Of a stretch of 64,000 nucleotides of DNA, positions 9,012-18,283 are shown one piece after another. Position 1 is the stretch's first letter; every line of letters begins with the position of its first letter. The notes beneath the pieces were generated by a model, which was not told where the DNA came from, did no database searches, and saw only the letters and a list, made by a program, of their open reading frames with translations. The DNA lies in NCBI GenBank assembly GCA_026168605.1, contig JAPFDX010000020.1, positions 17,939 through 81,938 on the forward strand, written 5' to 3'. The position numbers were made by a program, and so were the translations under genes. Source of the DNA: Roseburia sp. GTDB taxonomy: Bacteria > Bacillota > Clostridia > Lachnospirales > Lachnospiraceae.

Positions 9012-10166
9012 TTACACCAGTACGCGTTCTAACGCCTTTGCATATTCCTTCGCTTCCCGGTACATATTTGCAATTCCCGTCTCCGGGTTACCCACAAACA
9101 CTTCCGTCATCCCCGGCTTTTGGGCTTCCTCTGCAAGCTCTTCCATCAGATCTGCAAGCTGCGCCGGATCATGCGGGTCAAACAGACGGCACTTCTCATT
9201 CTTCTGCTCTCTGTGCACCGGGATATCCGACAGCAACACCGTCTTATCCAGCACTTTCACATCCTCGAGCACCGTTCCCCAGCCCTCGCAGAGAGAAGGC
9301 TGCACGATAAACTGCGCATTTTTCATAATGCAGAGCTGCTCCGTGCGGTCCACAAAGCCCAGCAGACGGATGGAATCCGCCACCCGGGGCGCTTCCATCA
9401 CCGCCTTTAAGCGGTCAATATAGGCGGGATTCCGGTAATCCTCCAGATTTCCTGTAAACACAAAATCAACGTCCCCAAGCGCCTGCCGCTCCTTTAACAG
9501 CTCGATCGCTTTCACCGCCACGATGTGGTTCTTGTGCTGCCAGAACTGATTCGGTAGATAGATATACCGCTTTTTCAACCCGAATTTTTCCCGCACCTTT
9601 TGTTCCAGCTCCGGTGTGATCGCGCGGATCTCCGGCTCAATATAGGAAACAAAGTGCACCACCTCGATCCTGCACTGGTAATCCGGATAAAACCGTTCCA
9701 GATCGTGCTTTGCATCCAGACTGCTCAACACCATCGGGTTCTGGCTCATCACCATCTCCGTGTCTTTCTCCTGCTTCTTTGCAAGCTCGTCCTGCTTGAA
9801 AAATTCCGGCAGTGTCCGGTGCTGAAAATCCGGTATCCAGAAAATCCCCTTTTTCTTAAAAAAGCGTCCGATACGGTTTAATTCCAGCGCGTAGCAGTAT
9901 TTCACGCCGCCCAGCCAGACCAGCCGCATCTCATAGAGCAGCAGCTTCCACTTACTGTCCCCCTCAAACACACGGATCTTCACACCGTCGGTGTTCCGGA
10001 AACAGTCAAAGATCTCCGCGTGCCCGGGATCGATCAGCACGACAATCTCAAATTTCTCTGTAATCCTGGCGCTTTGCAGACAACTGAATATGATGTTTTT
10101 CAGATAATACAGACCGCCAATCCAGCCGCGGTTCCCCAAGCCGTTAAATAATATCTTTTTTTTCAT
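9012..10166 (-). CDS. Family 4/1 (GT-B) glycosyltransferase
   Basis: A 384-residue GT-B fold protein. Its C-terminal half has the retaining-GT donor-site pattern: YLPNQFWQHKNH, FTGNLED, VRLLGFV-like IRLLGFVDRTE, and the E-rich motif VQPSLCEGWGTVLED. The N-terminus (FNGLGNRGWIGGLYYLKN) has the glycine-rich acceptor-side start. The gene lies 12 bases downstream of another GT4 gene with which it is probably co-translated. Retaining transfer of a hexose or rhamnose from a nucleotide-sugar is expected; donor unknown. Confidence 0.85.
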   Translation of the reverse strand: MKKKILFNGLGNRGWIGGLYYLKNIIFSCLQSARITEKFEIVVLIDPGHAEIFDCFRNTDGVKIRVFEGDSKWKLLLYEMRLVWLGGVKYCYALELNRIGRFFKKKGIFWIPDFQHRTLPEFFKQDELAKKQEKDTEMVMSQNPMVLSSLDAKHDLERFYPDYQCRIEVVHFVSYIEPEIRAITPELEQKVREKFGLKKRYIYLPNQFWQHKNHIVAVKAIELLKERQALGDVDFVFTGNLEDYRNPAYIDRLKAVMEAPRVADSIRLLGFVDRTEQLCIMKNAQFIVQPSLCEGWGTVLEDVKVLDKTVLLSDIPVHREQKNEKCRLFDPHDPAQLADLMEELAEEAQKPGMTEVFVGNPETGIANMYREAKEYAKALERVLV

Positions 10167-10178
10167 CTTTTCTCTCTC

Positions 10179-11276
10179 TTATTCACCTAACACATACCGG
10201 AGCGCTCCGATGCAGCCTTCTGCCACGTGCGCAAAGGAAAATGCCTGCGCGCGCTCATAGCTGCACGCGCCCATCTGCGCAAGCTTTCCCTCCGCAAACA
10301 TCCGGTCGATCGTCTCCGCAAACGCCTCCGTATCCTCCGGGTCAACGATATATCCGTTTTCCCCATCTGCCAGCAGATCCTTTGCTCCATCGGCATACTT
10401 CGACGAGATCACCGGGAGGGACGCGCACATCGCCTCCAGGATCACAAGCCCGAAGCAGTCCTCCCGTGTCGGGAGGATAAACGCGTCCGACGCACAGTAA
10501 AGCTCACGCAGTGCCTCGCCCTCCACAAAGCCTTTGAACTCTATCCGCTCCGCGATCCCAAGCTTCTTTGCCTGCTGCTTAAGCGCCTGCTCCTCCTGCC
10601 CCTCTCCGACGATCACAAGGCGGATATCCTCCGCCGTCCGGGCAAGTGCCGGAAGCAGCAGATCCAGACCCTTGCGCTGGATCAGGCTTCCCACATAGAT
10701 CAACTGGCGCGCCTCATAGGAATCCTTTTTTGCCAGATATTTTTCGATATCAACGGTCAGATAGGACAGAAAGCACTTCGACGGGTCTGCGCCATACGCC
10801 ACCTGCGCCTCCCTTGACGCGGTGCTGCTCGCGACAAACGCCGCCGCTCGCTTTATGATGTAGCTTCTGGAAAGACGCTGCACCCTGCCGATCTGACGCT
10901 CGGAATGAAGCGTTCCATCCGTCCAGCTCACAAACGGGATCTTGTGTTTTCTGCACCAGTGCACCGCGCGCAGGATCGTCGGATTGTACTCCATCGCAAA
11001 TACCAGATCCGGCGCGATCCTTTCAAGCGCCTTCTCCACGCCGACCGGCAGGAAAATATAGCGGTCGTCAAACCGCTTGCGGATGATGACGGTGCGCGAT
11101 TTCAAAAAGACCGTATGCTTAAGTCCCTCCATCTCAACACTCCACTTCCGGTTTTCCATCCCCGCCCCGGAAAAAATCACATGAAACTCATACTCCGGGA
11201 AATTTTTCTGCAGATAGACAAAAAAGTCCACCCGGTACGGCGACGGAATATTTGTAATAAAGACTGCTTTCTTCAT
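10179..11276 (-). CDS. Family 4 glycosyltransferase
   Basis: A 365-residue GT4 enzyme beginning MKKAVFITNIPSPYRVDF, a start often seen in WbaZ/RfaG-type transferases. The donor domain shows LIYVGSLIQRKGLDLLLPA, IEFKGFVEGEAL and the EX7E-type motif LPTREDCFGLVILEAMC, where the two Glu residues bracket the catalytic site. It would use a nucleotide sugar to extend the polysaccharide at the inner membrane face. It lies between two other GT4 genes with small gaps, as expected for sequential assembly enzymes. Confidence 0.87.
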   Translation of the reverse strand: MKKAVFITNIPSPYRVDFFVYLQKNFPEYEFHVIFSGAGMENRKWSVEMEGLKHTVFLKSRTVIIRKRFDDRYIFLPVGVEKALERIAPDLVFAMEYNPTILRAVHWCRKHKIPFVSWTDGTLHSERQIGRVQRLSRSYIIKRAAAFVASSTASREAQVAYGADPSKCFLSYLTVDIEKYLAKKDSYEARQLIYVGSLIQRKGLDLLLPALARTAEDIRLVIVGEGQEEQALKQQAKKLGIAERIEFKGFVEGEALRELYCASDAFILPTREDCFGLVILEAMCASLPVISSKYADGAKDLLADGENGYIVDPEDTEAFAETIDRMFAEGKLAQMGACSYERAQAFSFAHVAEGCIGALRYVLGE

Positions 11277-11299
11277 CGTCTGCTCCTGCCCTTCTGTAA

Positions 11300-12517
11300 C
11301 TACCCCTGCTTTTGCAAAATATCCTCGTAAATTTCGAGCAATTTCTTATAATTATCCTCTGGTCTCAAGCGCTTCTGGTAAAAATCCCTCGCGTTCTCCT
11401 TGAGCCGTTTAATATCCAGAGTCTCAAACTCCTCCACCTTCTTCGCCAGCTCCTCCGCCGAATTGTACTGGAATTTTACTCCCGTGATCCCTTCCTTCAC
11501 CATGCCCGCCATGTTGCCGACACTCCCGGCGATCACCGGAACGCCGTAGGAATACGCCTCCGCGATCGTCATTGCAAACGCCTCATAACACTGCGACGTC
11601 ATGATCACCGCCTTGGCGTGGTAGAACCGTCTGGACATTTCCTCCTTCTGCAGATATCCCAGAAACCGGACATTTGTCAGGTGATGCTCCCTCACATACG
11701 CCTGCATCTCCTCCATCATCGGACCCGTGCCCGCGATATAGAGCTTTTTCTCCGGGAGCCGCTCAAACGCCCGGATTGCAATGTCGATGCCCTTTAACGC
11801 CTCGACGCGCCCCGCAAACAGAAAATACTCCTCGTCCTCCGGCTCCCTGCTCGGCGCAAGCCCCTCGGCAAACGTGAAATTCGGTTTGATATACACGCGG
11901 GAGGCGTCCACCACCCGCTTATGCTCCGGCACAGAAGGGTTGTTCAGCGAATCCAGAAGCTTGTTGCGGTTAAATTCCGTCAGACAGATAAAATTCACCT
12001 TTCGGTATGTTCCAAGCATCCGGTGAATCTTTAAGATCATCGCGCTCACGATCGTCTGTGCCGTGCTGCCGCGATAGCACTTGTGCCGCACCGCACAGCC
12101 CAGCCCGCCGGAAACGCACTCCTCGCAGATCACATTGTCGCGGAAAAAAGACCCTGCCGGACAGAGCATCCGGAAATTGTGCAGCGTCTGTACAACCGGC
12201 ACATGACACTGGAACGCCGCATAGAATACGGACGGACTGACCATCGTGAGCGTGTTGTGCACGTGCACGATGTCAATTTTCTCTTCCCGGATGATACGCT
12301 TGACCTCCCGCACGGTCTTTCTCGAATAGACCGCCGTAAAGGGAAGCAGCAGCTTTCCAAAGATCCCCTTTTCCCCCAGCTCCTTATTGGTTCTGTAATA
12401 GGTGTACACCGTATGCCCATGCTCCTCGAGCAGGCGTTTCTCGTTGCGGACAACGACGTCCTCGCCGCCCGGAATCTGGTAAAAATTATGCACTTGTAGA
12501 ATTCGATACTGCCTCAT
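11300..12517 (-). CDS. Family 4 glycosyltransferase
   Basis: A 405-residue GT4 enzyme. The N-terminus reads RILQVHNFYQIPGGEDVVVRN, followed by CxxC/H features around residue 140 (CPAGS, CEECV, CAVRHKC) that suggest a bound metal or structural cysteines seen in a subset of GT4 proteins. The donor domain has FAGRVEALKGIDIAIRAF and CYEAFAMTIAEAYSYG. The start at 12517 has GAGGAGACG in front and overlaps the polymerase gene by 32 bases, implying translational coupling; the longer in-frame start at 12562 lies deeper in that gene. Confidence 0.85.
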   Translation of the reverse strand: MRQYRILQVHNFYQIPGGEDVVVRNEKRLLEEHGHTVYTYYRTNKELGEKGIFGKLLLPFTAVYSRKTVREVKRIIREEKIDIVHVHNTLTMVSPSVFYAAFQCHVPVVQTLHNFRMLCPAGSFFRDNVICEECVSGGLGCAVRHKCYRGSTAQTIVSAMILKIHRMLGTYRKVNFICLTEFNRNKLLDSLNNPSVPEHKRVVDASRVYIKPNFTFAEGLAPSREPEDEEYFLFAGRVEALKGIDIAIRAFERLPEKKLYIAGTGPMMEEMQAYVREHHLTNVRFLGYLQKEEMSRRFYHAKAVIMTSQCYEAFAMTIAEAYSYGVPVIAGSVGNMAGMVKEGITGVKFQYNSAEELAKKVEEFETLDIKRLKENARDFYQKRLRPEDNYKKLLEIYEDILQKQG

Positions 12518-13673
12518 ACGTCTCCTCGTCTCTCTCCTGCTTTTTCCCGGACGGTTTTTCAAGAATACCCGGATACAGTAACACGGCTCCCAGCAGGATA
12601 AACGGATTCATAAATCCATTCATCACAAACTGCTCCAGCACACCGTAAAGCGCAAGCGTTCCGATCATCACCAGCTCCTTGAAATGCCCCTGCTTATAAA
12701 GACGGAACAGCGTCATGCACATCAACGCCAGGAAAAAGACCGCCACGATCCACCCACAGTAGAGGAGCACAAACATATAGGAATTGTCGATCAGACCATA
12801 GTAGCTTGCATAGAAAGATTCCTGCGTGCGCGGGTAGAGCGCAAGCCCCTGATCCCTGAAATAACTGCTCATAATATAGATTCTGCCGGATACATAGTGG
12901 TTTAACAGCTTTAACACCGGATTGTCCGCATTGTAGATCACCATCGTGCAGAAACTGAAAAGCGCTCCCACCGGCACGGACAGCGCCAGTATAAACTTGG
13001 CTTTTTTGTTCTTCACACACTTTTCAAAGACGATCAGACCCCAGCAGAAAAAGAACACCGCGATCCCCGTCCGGCAGAACGTCAGCTCGTAGAACAGAAA
13101 CGCAACTGCGCTCGTCCCCAAAAACCACCATTTATTCAACCTCTCATAATTATAGTAGAGAAGAAGCATCATGGTCAAAAAGACGCACAAAAATGCGTAG
13201 TTCGGCTCACCCATGCCAAAGCTGTAAACCGGGATCTCCACATATGCCGTGTCCGGCGTCGTCTTATACCCGATGTCATACACGCCAAAAGTCGATCCGA
13301 GCACCAGCACAGAGACGCTGAACACACGGATATACAGCGCTATTTTTATCAGGATCTGGTAACTGCAGTTCTTCATTCCGATGATCGTCAGAAACAGCAG
13401 CAGCCAGGTATTTGACTTTGTGATAATGGACAACGGAAGCGCCACACCGATCAAAATCGCCGCCCAGAGTACCTCACGCAGCGTGTATTTCGTCGTGACC
13501 AGCTTGATAGCAAGAAAGAACATCCCAAAGATAAAAAAGTATTTGTAAATGTCGTCGCCATGGTCATATGCAAATGCCTTCATCAATATATTCACTGCAA
13601 AATATCCATAATATGCGGCTGTTCCGATTCTGCTCCAGTCCGTTTCCTCATAGATTCTCTTTATTCTGTCCAT
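12486..13673 (-). CDS. Wzy-like polysaccharide polymerase (O-antigen ligase-like membrane protein)
   Basis: A 395-residue membrane protein with about ten helices and a large outward loop between residues about 265 and 300 (GRIYIMSSYFRDQGL, split by a basic residue), typical of Wzy/WaaL proteins. A second Arg-containing segment (FCRTGI) after a helix matches the family pattern. It would polymerise flipped repeat units at the outer membrane face of the cytoplasmic membrane. Sequence conservation in this family is low, so the assignment rests on topology and on the flippase, Wzz-like protein and initiating transferase in the same operon. Confidence 0.75.
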   Translation of the reverse strand: MDRIKRIYEETDWSRIGTAAYYGYFAVNILMKAFAYDHGDDIYKYFFIFGMFFLAIKLVTTKYTLREVLWAAILIGVALPLSIITKSNTWLLLFLTIIGMKNCSYQILIKIALYIRVFSVSVLVLGSTFGVYDIGYKTTPDTAYVEIPVYSFGMGEPNYAFLCVFLTMMLLLYYNYERLNKWWFLGTSAVAFLFYELTFCRTGIAVFFFCWGLIVFEKCVKNKKAKFILALSVPVGALFSFCTMVIYNADNPVLKLLNHYVSGRIYIMSSYFRDQGLALYPRTQESFYASYYGLIDNSYMFVLLYCGWIVAVFFLALMCMTLFRLYKQGHFKELVMIGTLALYGVLEQFVMNGFMNPFILLGAVLLYPGILEKPSGKKQERDEETYEAVSNSTSA

Positions 13674-13691
13674 TCGTTTTCTCCAAAAACA

Positions 13692-14477
13692 CTATTCCGG
13701 GATCCTGCGGTAAACCGCATAATCCTCCTGAACCACCGTCAACTTCTCATAACCGTATCCGCTCAGATCCTCCGGGATCCGGTGAAACGACGTGTTGAAT
13801 ACAATATATCTGCAATTCCTGTTTTTTGCAATCCCGGTGACAATCTCCAGATCCGGTTCCTCCCTGCTCATTTCCTCATAGACCGCCCTCTCGTCATCCT
13901 CGATATCCGTTATGAAGCCTCCGGCATTTCTGCCGTAGAGCAGTCCCACTGAGCAGGAGTACTGTCTGACGTCACAGAGCAGCTCGTTCGGAACGATAAT
14001 ATTCTCTTTCCAGTCCATCAGGCTGCCCATCACAACATCCGAGATCTCGATCGCAGCCTGCGAGATCTCATACGCATTTTCTTTTTCCTGGTAAGTCTCT
14101 TTTGAGAATTCCCTCTCTCCGGTCACCGCGATGCAGACGCACGCCGCCACGACCACCGTGACACGCACCACATTCTTCTTCCACTTGAAAGTAAACTGTG
14201 TCAGCGCATAGGCTATCACAAAGGACACCGGAAGCATCCACAGAATACGCCAGTAGATACCGGACAAGAATCTGATCCCGATCGTCGCGTAGAACACCGG
14301 GTTGAAGAAAAAGAGGAGCACCAGCACAGACGGCCAGAACAGCCGCTTTCTGTCCCCCTTCCCCAGAAACGCACAGAAAACAAGCGCCGCGCAGAAGATG
14401 ATCCAGTGCAAAATCCCGCTTCTTCCCCCTATAAAATTGACAAACTCATCCCAGACTGCATAACAATAAGTAATCAT
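13692..14477 (-). CDS. Membrane protein partner of the DUF6077-like protein
   Basis: A 261-residue protein with roughly four membrane helices in residues 15-140 and a soluble C-terminal domain (about 145-261), probably outside the cell. I do not recognise the soluble domain. It starts seven bases after the DUF6077-like gene stops, with its own GGAG site, so it looks like a genuine second gene and not a frameshifted tail. The left-edge copy of the module shows the same break point. Together the pair could be a two-subunit GT-C glycosyltransferase, with this subunit supplying the extracellular domain; that is inference. Confidence 0.55.
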   Translation of the reverse strand: MITYCYAVWDEFVNFIGGRSGILHWIIFCAALVFCAFLGKGDRKRLFWPSVLVLLFFFNPVFYATIGIRFLSGIYWRILWMLPVSFVIAYALTQFTFKWKKNVVRVTVVVAACVCIAVTGEREFSKETYQEKENAYEISQAAIEISDVVMGSLMDWKENIIVPNELLCDVRQYSCSVGLLYGRNAGGFITDIEDDERAVYEEMSREEPDLEIVTGIAKNRNCRYIVFNTSFHRIPEDLSGYGYEKLTVVQEDYAVYRRIPE

Positions 14478-14484
14478 GAATCTC

Positions 14485-15549
14485 CTATCTTATCAGATAA
14501 TATAACAAAAACGCAGCGTTTGGCACTGCTGCCATAAGGATCGTCACCGTCTTTTTCCTGTCGCGGTAGACAACAAAATCTACGATCCCATACAAAAGTA
14601 AAATGACCGGCACCGTAATGATCCCGATTCCCGACAGCAGACACGCCCCGGTTGCAGCCACGTACAAAAAGCCCAGCCAGACCTTGTGATACTCCCTGTG
14701 CATCAGGCGGTACATCAGATAGAAAAACAGCGGTATCATAAAGCTCGCGCAGACCGCCTTGCCCTGCCAGATGCGCAGAAGAAGCATCGACGCCAGCGTG
14801 TGCGTGGAGGTGTACCCCCACAGGTGGACGACGGACAGAAAGACCAGAAACAGAAAGGTCTTTTCCCAGTCGCCCCGCATCAGCACATGACCGATCAGAA
14901 GATAGACCGCATAGCAGAGTAAGATCAGAAAAAACGGCGCGTAGGTATGGGAGAGCACCGCCGGAGGAATGTCGCTGATCCTCGCGCACATCGCCATGTA
15001 CATCGCCCACGGGGACGTGAGATCCTTTTTGACCTCCCCCTGGTTCCAGTACATCAGCTCCCCGGCAATCGGGTCGTCAATGTACATCGTATCGTGTACC
15101 ACTGCCGACACCTCCTCCGCTATAAAGCGCGCGTCATCGTCATCGCCGTGCTCATAGCGCGCCGGTATATATGCCTGGATCAGGATCATGACCGCTGCAA
15201 GCACGCCAAACACGATACTCCATGTCTGCCATTTCTTCTTTTCCGCCCGTCTCCCAAACAGTTTCCCGCTCTTTAAACGGCGCAGCAAAAGAAAAAACGA
15301 ACACACGGAAAGTGCACTCAGCGCCGTCTGCCACAGAATCATTGCCAGTGTCAGCGTCGCCTTAAGCGCCACCAGCGGCACCAGAATGACCTGCGCCACA
15401 GCCAGCATGGTTGCAAAACCCATCACCCACGCATGAACCAGCCGGCTCCATCCATCTTTCAGTTTTAACAGCTCCACCCACAGATACCCGATCCACATGG
15501 GCAAAAGGACAAATAAAACTGTTGTATACAGGATGTCTCTACAATTCAT
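14485..15549 (-). CDS. DUF6077-like multi-spanning membrane protein
   Basis: A 354-residue paralogue of the protein at 49-1134. It has about nine helices, an extracellular-type loop with an HGDDDDARF acidic run, TSPWAMYM and IWQGKAV. Its start overlaps the end of the Wzz-like gene by 11 bases. The acidic loop after an early helix pair and the multi-helix layout resemble GT-C glycosyltransferases, which use polyprenyl-phosphate sugars, but no specific family motif confirms this. A matching partner gene follows immediately. Confidence 0.6.
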   Translation of the reverse strand: MNCRDILYTTVLFVLLPMWIGYLWVELLKLKDGWSRLVHAWVMGFATMLAVAQVILVPLVALKATLTLAMILWQTALSALSVCSFFLLLRRLKSGKLFGRRAEKKKWQTWSIVFGVLAAVMILIQAYIPARYEHGDDDDARFIAEEVSAVVHDTMYIDDPIAGELMYWNQGEVKKDLTSPWAMYMAMCARISDIPPAVLSHTYAPFFLILLCYAVYLLIGHVLMRGDWEKTFLFLVFLSVVHLWGYTSTHTLASMLLLRIWQGKAVCASFMIPLFFYLMYRLMHREYHKVWLGFLYVAATGACLLSGIGIITVPVILLLYGIVDFVVYRDRKKTVTILMAAVPNAAFLLYYLIR

Positions 15550-16828
15550 ATACTAAAACCCCGTCAATTTGGATATGGTTTACATCCGCCGTATTCTTCG
15601 CACGGTACAGCGTCTCATTTTTTACACTCTTTCTGCCGCATACGACAAACGTTTTGTTGCAGAGCTTTGCGGCAGCGTATGCCTCAGGACTCTTCACCGC
15701 ATCCGGTGCATTCATGACGATACACTCATATCTCTCGCCCATCTCCTCGATGAACTCCTGGAATTTTTTATTTCCCACAATATCCATTCCCTCTTCTTCC
15801 GCCAGGTTTCTGCATACCGCATCCAGATATTCATTCATCGGCGCCGGCTGCACGCTCTCCTTTTCCCCGAGCACATATGCGCTGATGGAGTTTGTCGTCT
15901 CGCTGCCGCTGTTCTCGCTCAGATCCACATAGAGTGTCTTTTTCTGCTCATTTGCGTAGCTCATCGCAAGCTTTAACGCAACGTCTTTTTTCTGGCACTG
16001 CAGGGTAATGCAGCTTATTTTATTGCAGGAAACCTCGTCATCCTTCAGATAAAGCGCTACCTTCTTAAAGGCGTTTTCATTGTCCTCGCCCGCTTTCAAC
16101 ACATCGATGATATTGGTGTCCAGAAACTCCCTGACTTCCTCTGCATTTTTCGGCTTCTTGTAGAGGAGCATCCAGAAGGTATAGAACACGACCTCCACAA
16201 TGATTCCAAGCAGCACGCCTGCCGTAACCGCCTTCATCACACCTTTTCTAAAATCATCCTCCGTGATCGTGTAGGTCTTAAGCTTTACAACCTCGCTCGT
16301 CACATACGGCTTATCCAGAATACTTACTCCCGAGATTCCGATGACTTCCTCACAGGTCTGAATGGTCGCCTCGAGAATACCCATGGTAAATTCTGCGGCG
16401 ATCGTCTCATCGACAAGCGCAGCGTCTCCAACGGACGCCGGGAATGTCACATAAAAACTTGCAACGCCGGACGCCTCGCCCTGCTGTACGTCAAACAACT
16501 GTGTGTACTCATCCATGGTGATATCGTAACCCGTATTCTTACAGAACCGCTCGTAAGTACGGCTGCTCTTTGCAATCTTCATCACGTTTCCCACACGCTC
16601 CACCACGCTCGCCTCACTGTAATCGCTGACAAACAGCGACGCCACGATCTGCTGCTTGTTCTCATACATCTCGTTTTCCACATACTGGCGCGTCGACAGA
16701 TACTTGTAACCGCCAAGGGCTGCCGCGCACACGACCGCCATGATCACCGCCAGCCACCACATACGCAGATTATAGCGCAAAATCTCCACAAAACTGTATT
16801 CCTTATCCACCTTATACTCTCTGCTCAT
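15539..16828 (-). CDS. Wzz-like chain-length protein fused to a degenerate BY-kinase domain
   Basis: A 429-residue protein. Residues about 1-230 are Wzz-like: a helix near 25-50, a long extracytoplasmic part, and a second helix near 205-225. Residues about 235-429 resemble the ATPase part of bacterial tyrosine kinases (CpsD/Wzc), with the LYVDLSENSG strand and ECIVMNAPD, but the Walker A loop (GEGKS type) is absent: where it should be the sequence reads TLQCQKKDVALK. No tyrosine-rich tail is seen. It may therefore be a regulator that no longer hydrolyses ATP. It lies directly before the initiating sugar transferase gene's end, as usual for Wzz-family genes. Confidence 0.75.
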   Translation of the reverse strand: MSREYKVDKEYSFVEILRYNLRMWWLAVIMAVVCAAALGGYKYLSTRQYVENEMYENKQQIVASLFVSDYSEASVVERVGNVMKIAKSSRTYERFCKNTGYDITMDEYTQLFDVQQGEASGVASFYVTFPASVGDAALVDETIAAEFTMGILEATIQTCEEVIGISGVSILDKPYVTSEVVKLKTYTITEDDFRKGVMKAVTAGVLLGIIVEVVFYTFWMLLYKKPKNAEEVREFLDTNIIDVLKAGEDNENAFKKVALYLKDDEVSCNKISCITLQCQKKDVALKLAMSYANEQKKTLYVDLSENSGSETTNSISAYVLGEKESVQPAPMNEYLDAVCRNLAEEEGMDIVGNKKFQEFIEEMGERYECIVMNAPDAVKSPEAYAAAKLCNKTFVVCGRKSVKNETLYRAKNTADVNHIQIDGVLVYEL

Positions 16829-16842
16829 ATTGATCTCCTTCC

Positions 16843-18264
16843 TTATTCTCCGCCTTTTTCAAACACGACCCGGATCGTCTTAAATATGATTTTGATATCA
16901 AGCCCGATGCTCCAGTTGTCAATATACTGTACATCCAGCCGCACCACATCCTCAAAATCCCTGATGTTGTTGCGTCCGCTCACCTGCCAGAGCCCCGTGA
17001 TGCCCGGCTTGGCACTCAGCCTTCTTTTCTGGTGCGCCTCATACTGCCGGAACTCGTCCACCGTCGGGGGTCTCGTTCCCACCAGACTCATATCGCCTTT
17101 CAGCACATTAAAAAACTGCGGGAGCTCGTCGATGCTTGTCTTTCGGATAAATTTTCCCACCTTTGTGATACGCGGGTCATCCTTCATTTTAAACATCAGA
17201 CCTTTCATCTCATTTTGATCCTCAAGCTCCTTCTTGCGCGCTTCCGCATCCCGGTACATGGAGCGGAATTTATATATCTTAAAGAACCTGCCGTTTTTGC
17301 CTACCCGCTTCTGCGAGAAAAACAGCGGTCCGGGTGATTCGATCAGCAGCGGAGGCGCGAGAAATACCGTGACAACCGCCGTGATCGCCAGTCCGACGAG
17401 CGCCCCTATGATATCCATCAGACGCTTCACAAACAAAAGTTTCCAGTCATACTGCTGGTTGGAAAAAGTTACCACCGGTATGTTTCCCATCATATTAAAG
17501 CTTTTATAGTAATCGTCAAACTGGTTTAAGATCTCGATGCTGACGTGTACGGTCGCTCCCATATTCTCAAACGTGTTCACGACCTTTGCAAGGGATTCCC
17601 CCGTATCGTACGGAACATTGATAAACACCTCGTCCACGATCTGCTCCTTCGCATACTGGAACATATTGTCGTAGGTCGCCACGACCGGAACTCCCCCGTA
17701 CCATTTGCCGACCTGGTTGTCGTCAATGATCGCGATGCTCGCCAGACGGTGCGCCCACTCTGCAGAACCGCCCGCCTCCGCGATGATATCCTCCACGCGC
17801 TCCGCAGTCGTCACCAAAAAGACCTGGTTGGTCGCGCGCTTATTGCGGTAAATCTTTAACAGATAGTACTTGATCCCCGCGTGCGCCAAAAAGAACAGCG
17901 CCAGATTGATCCCCGCAATACAGAAATACACGCCGCGGGACGCATCCGCATTGTTGTGCAGCAAAAAGATCGTCAGCGATGTCACAAAGATGATTACAAC
18001 GCTTGCTTTTACCGCCGCCCAGAGATCCCGGTAAAGATTTCTTTTGATAAAATTCTTTTCGATATCTGAGAACACCATGACCAGCATATAGATCATCAGC
18101 ACGATTCCAAAGCTGTCGAGAAGCTCCGTCTTCATATTCTCGACAGACACATTGCGGTAACCCACCAGCCACAGATATCCGCCGGCAATGTAGCTTATGA
18201 TAAAACATATCATATCCGCCAGCAACAGAATCACATCCTGAATCCTTTGTCTTGATTGATACAT
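16843..18264 (-). CDS. Undecaprenyl-phosphate sugar-1-phosphate transferase (WbaP/WcaJ type)
   Basis: A 473-residue polyisoprenyl-phosphate hexose-1-phosphate transferase that starts repeat-unit synthesis by loading a sugar phosphate onto undecaprenyl phosphate. Four N-terminal helices, a central cytoplasmic CoA-binding-like domain and a re-entrant helix lead into the catalytic domain with RVGKNGRFFKIYKFRSM, LPQFFNVLKGDMSLVGTRP and KPGITGLWQVSGRN. Start 18264 is chosen for its GAGAGGAA site; a longer in-frame start at 18396 would overlap the kinase-fold gene. Which sugar it adds first (galactose, glucose or GlcNAc) cannot be told by eye. Confidence 0.93.
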   Translation of the reverse strand: MYQSRQRIQDVILLLADMICFIISYIAGGYLWLVGYRNVSVENMKTELLDSFGIVLMIYMLVMVFSDIEKNFIKRNLYRDLWAAVKASVVIIFVTSLTIFLLHNNADASRGVYFCIAGINLALFFLAHAGIKYYLLKIYRNKRATNQVFLVTTAERVEDIIAEAGGSAEWAHRLASIAIIDDNQVGKWYGGVPVVATYDNMFQYAKEQIVDEVFINVPYDTGESLAKVVNTFENMGATVHVSIEILNQFDDYYKSFNMMGNIPVVTFSNQQYDWKLLFVKRLMDIIGALVGLAITAVVTVFLAPPLLIESPGPLFFSQKRVGKNGRFFKIYKFRSMYRDAEARKKELEDQNEMKGLMFKMKDDPRITKVGKFIRKTSIDELPQFFNVLKGDMSLVGTRPPTVDEFRQYEAHQKRRLSAKPGITGLWQVSGRNNIRDFEDVVRLDVQYIDNWSIGLDIKIIFKTIRVVFEKGGE

Positions 18265-18283
18265 ATCAATTCCTCTCTCATCC

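Noticed and set aside
14478..14487. Possible frameshift splitting the DUF6077-like protein from its partner
   Set aside because: The second gene has its own GGAG ribosome-binding site, and the copy at the left edge has the same break, so two genes are more likely than an error.
14474..15010. Minus-strand frame of 178 codons overlapping the DUF6077-like gene
   Set aside because: It lies in another frame of a well-supported membrane-protein gene and its composition looks like a shadow.
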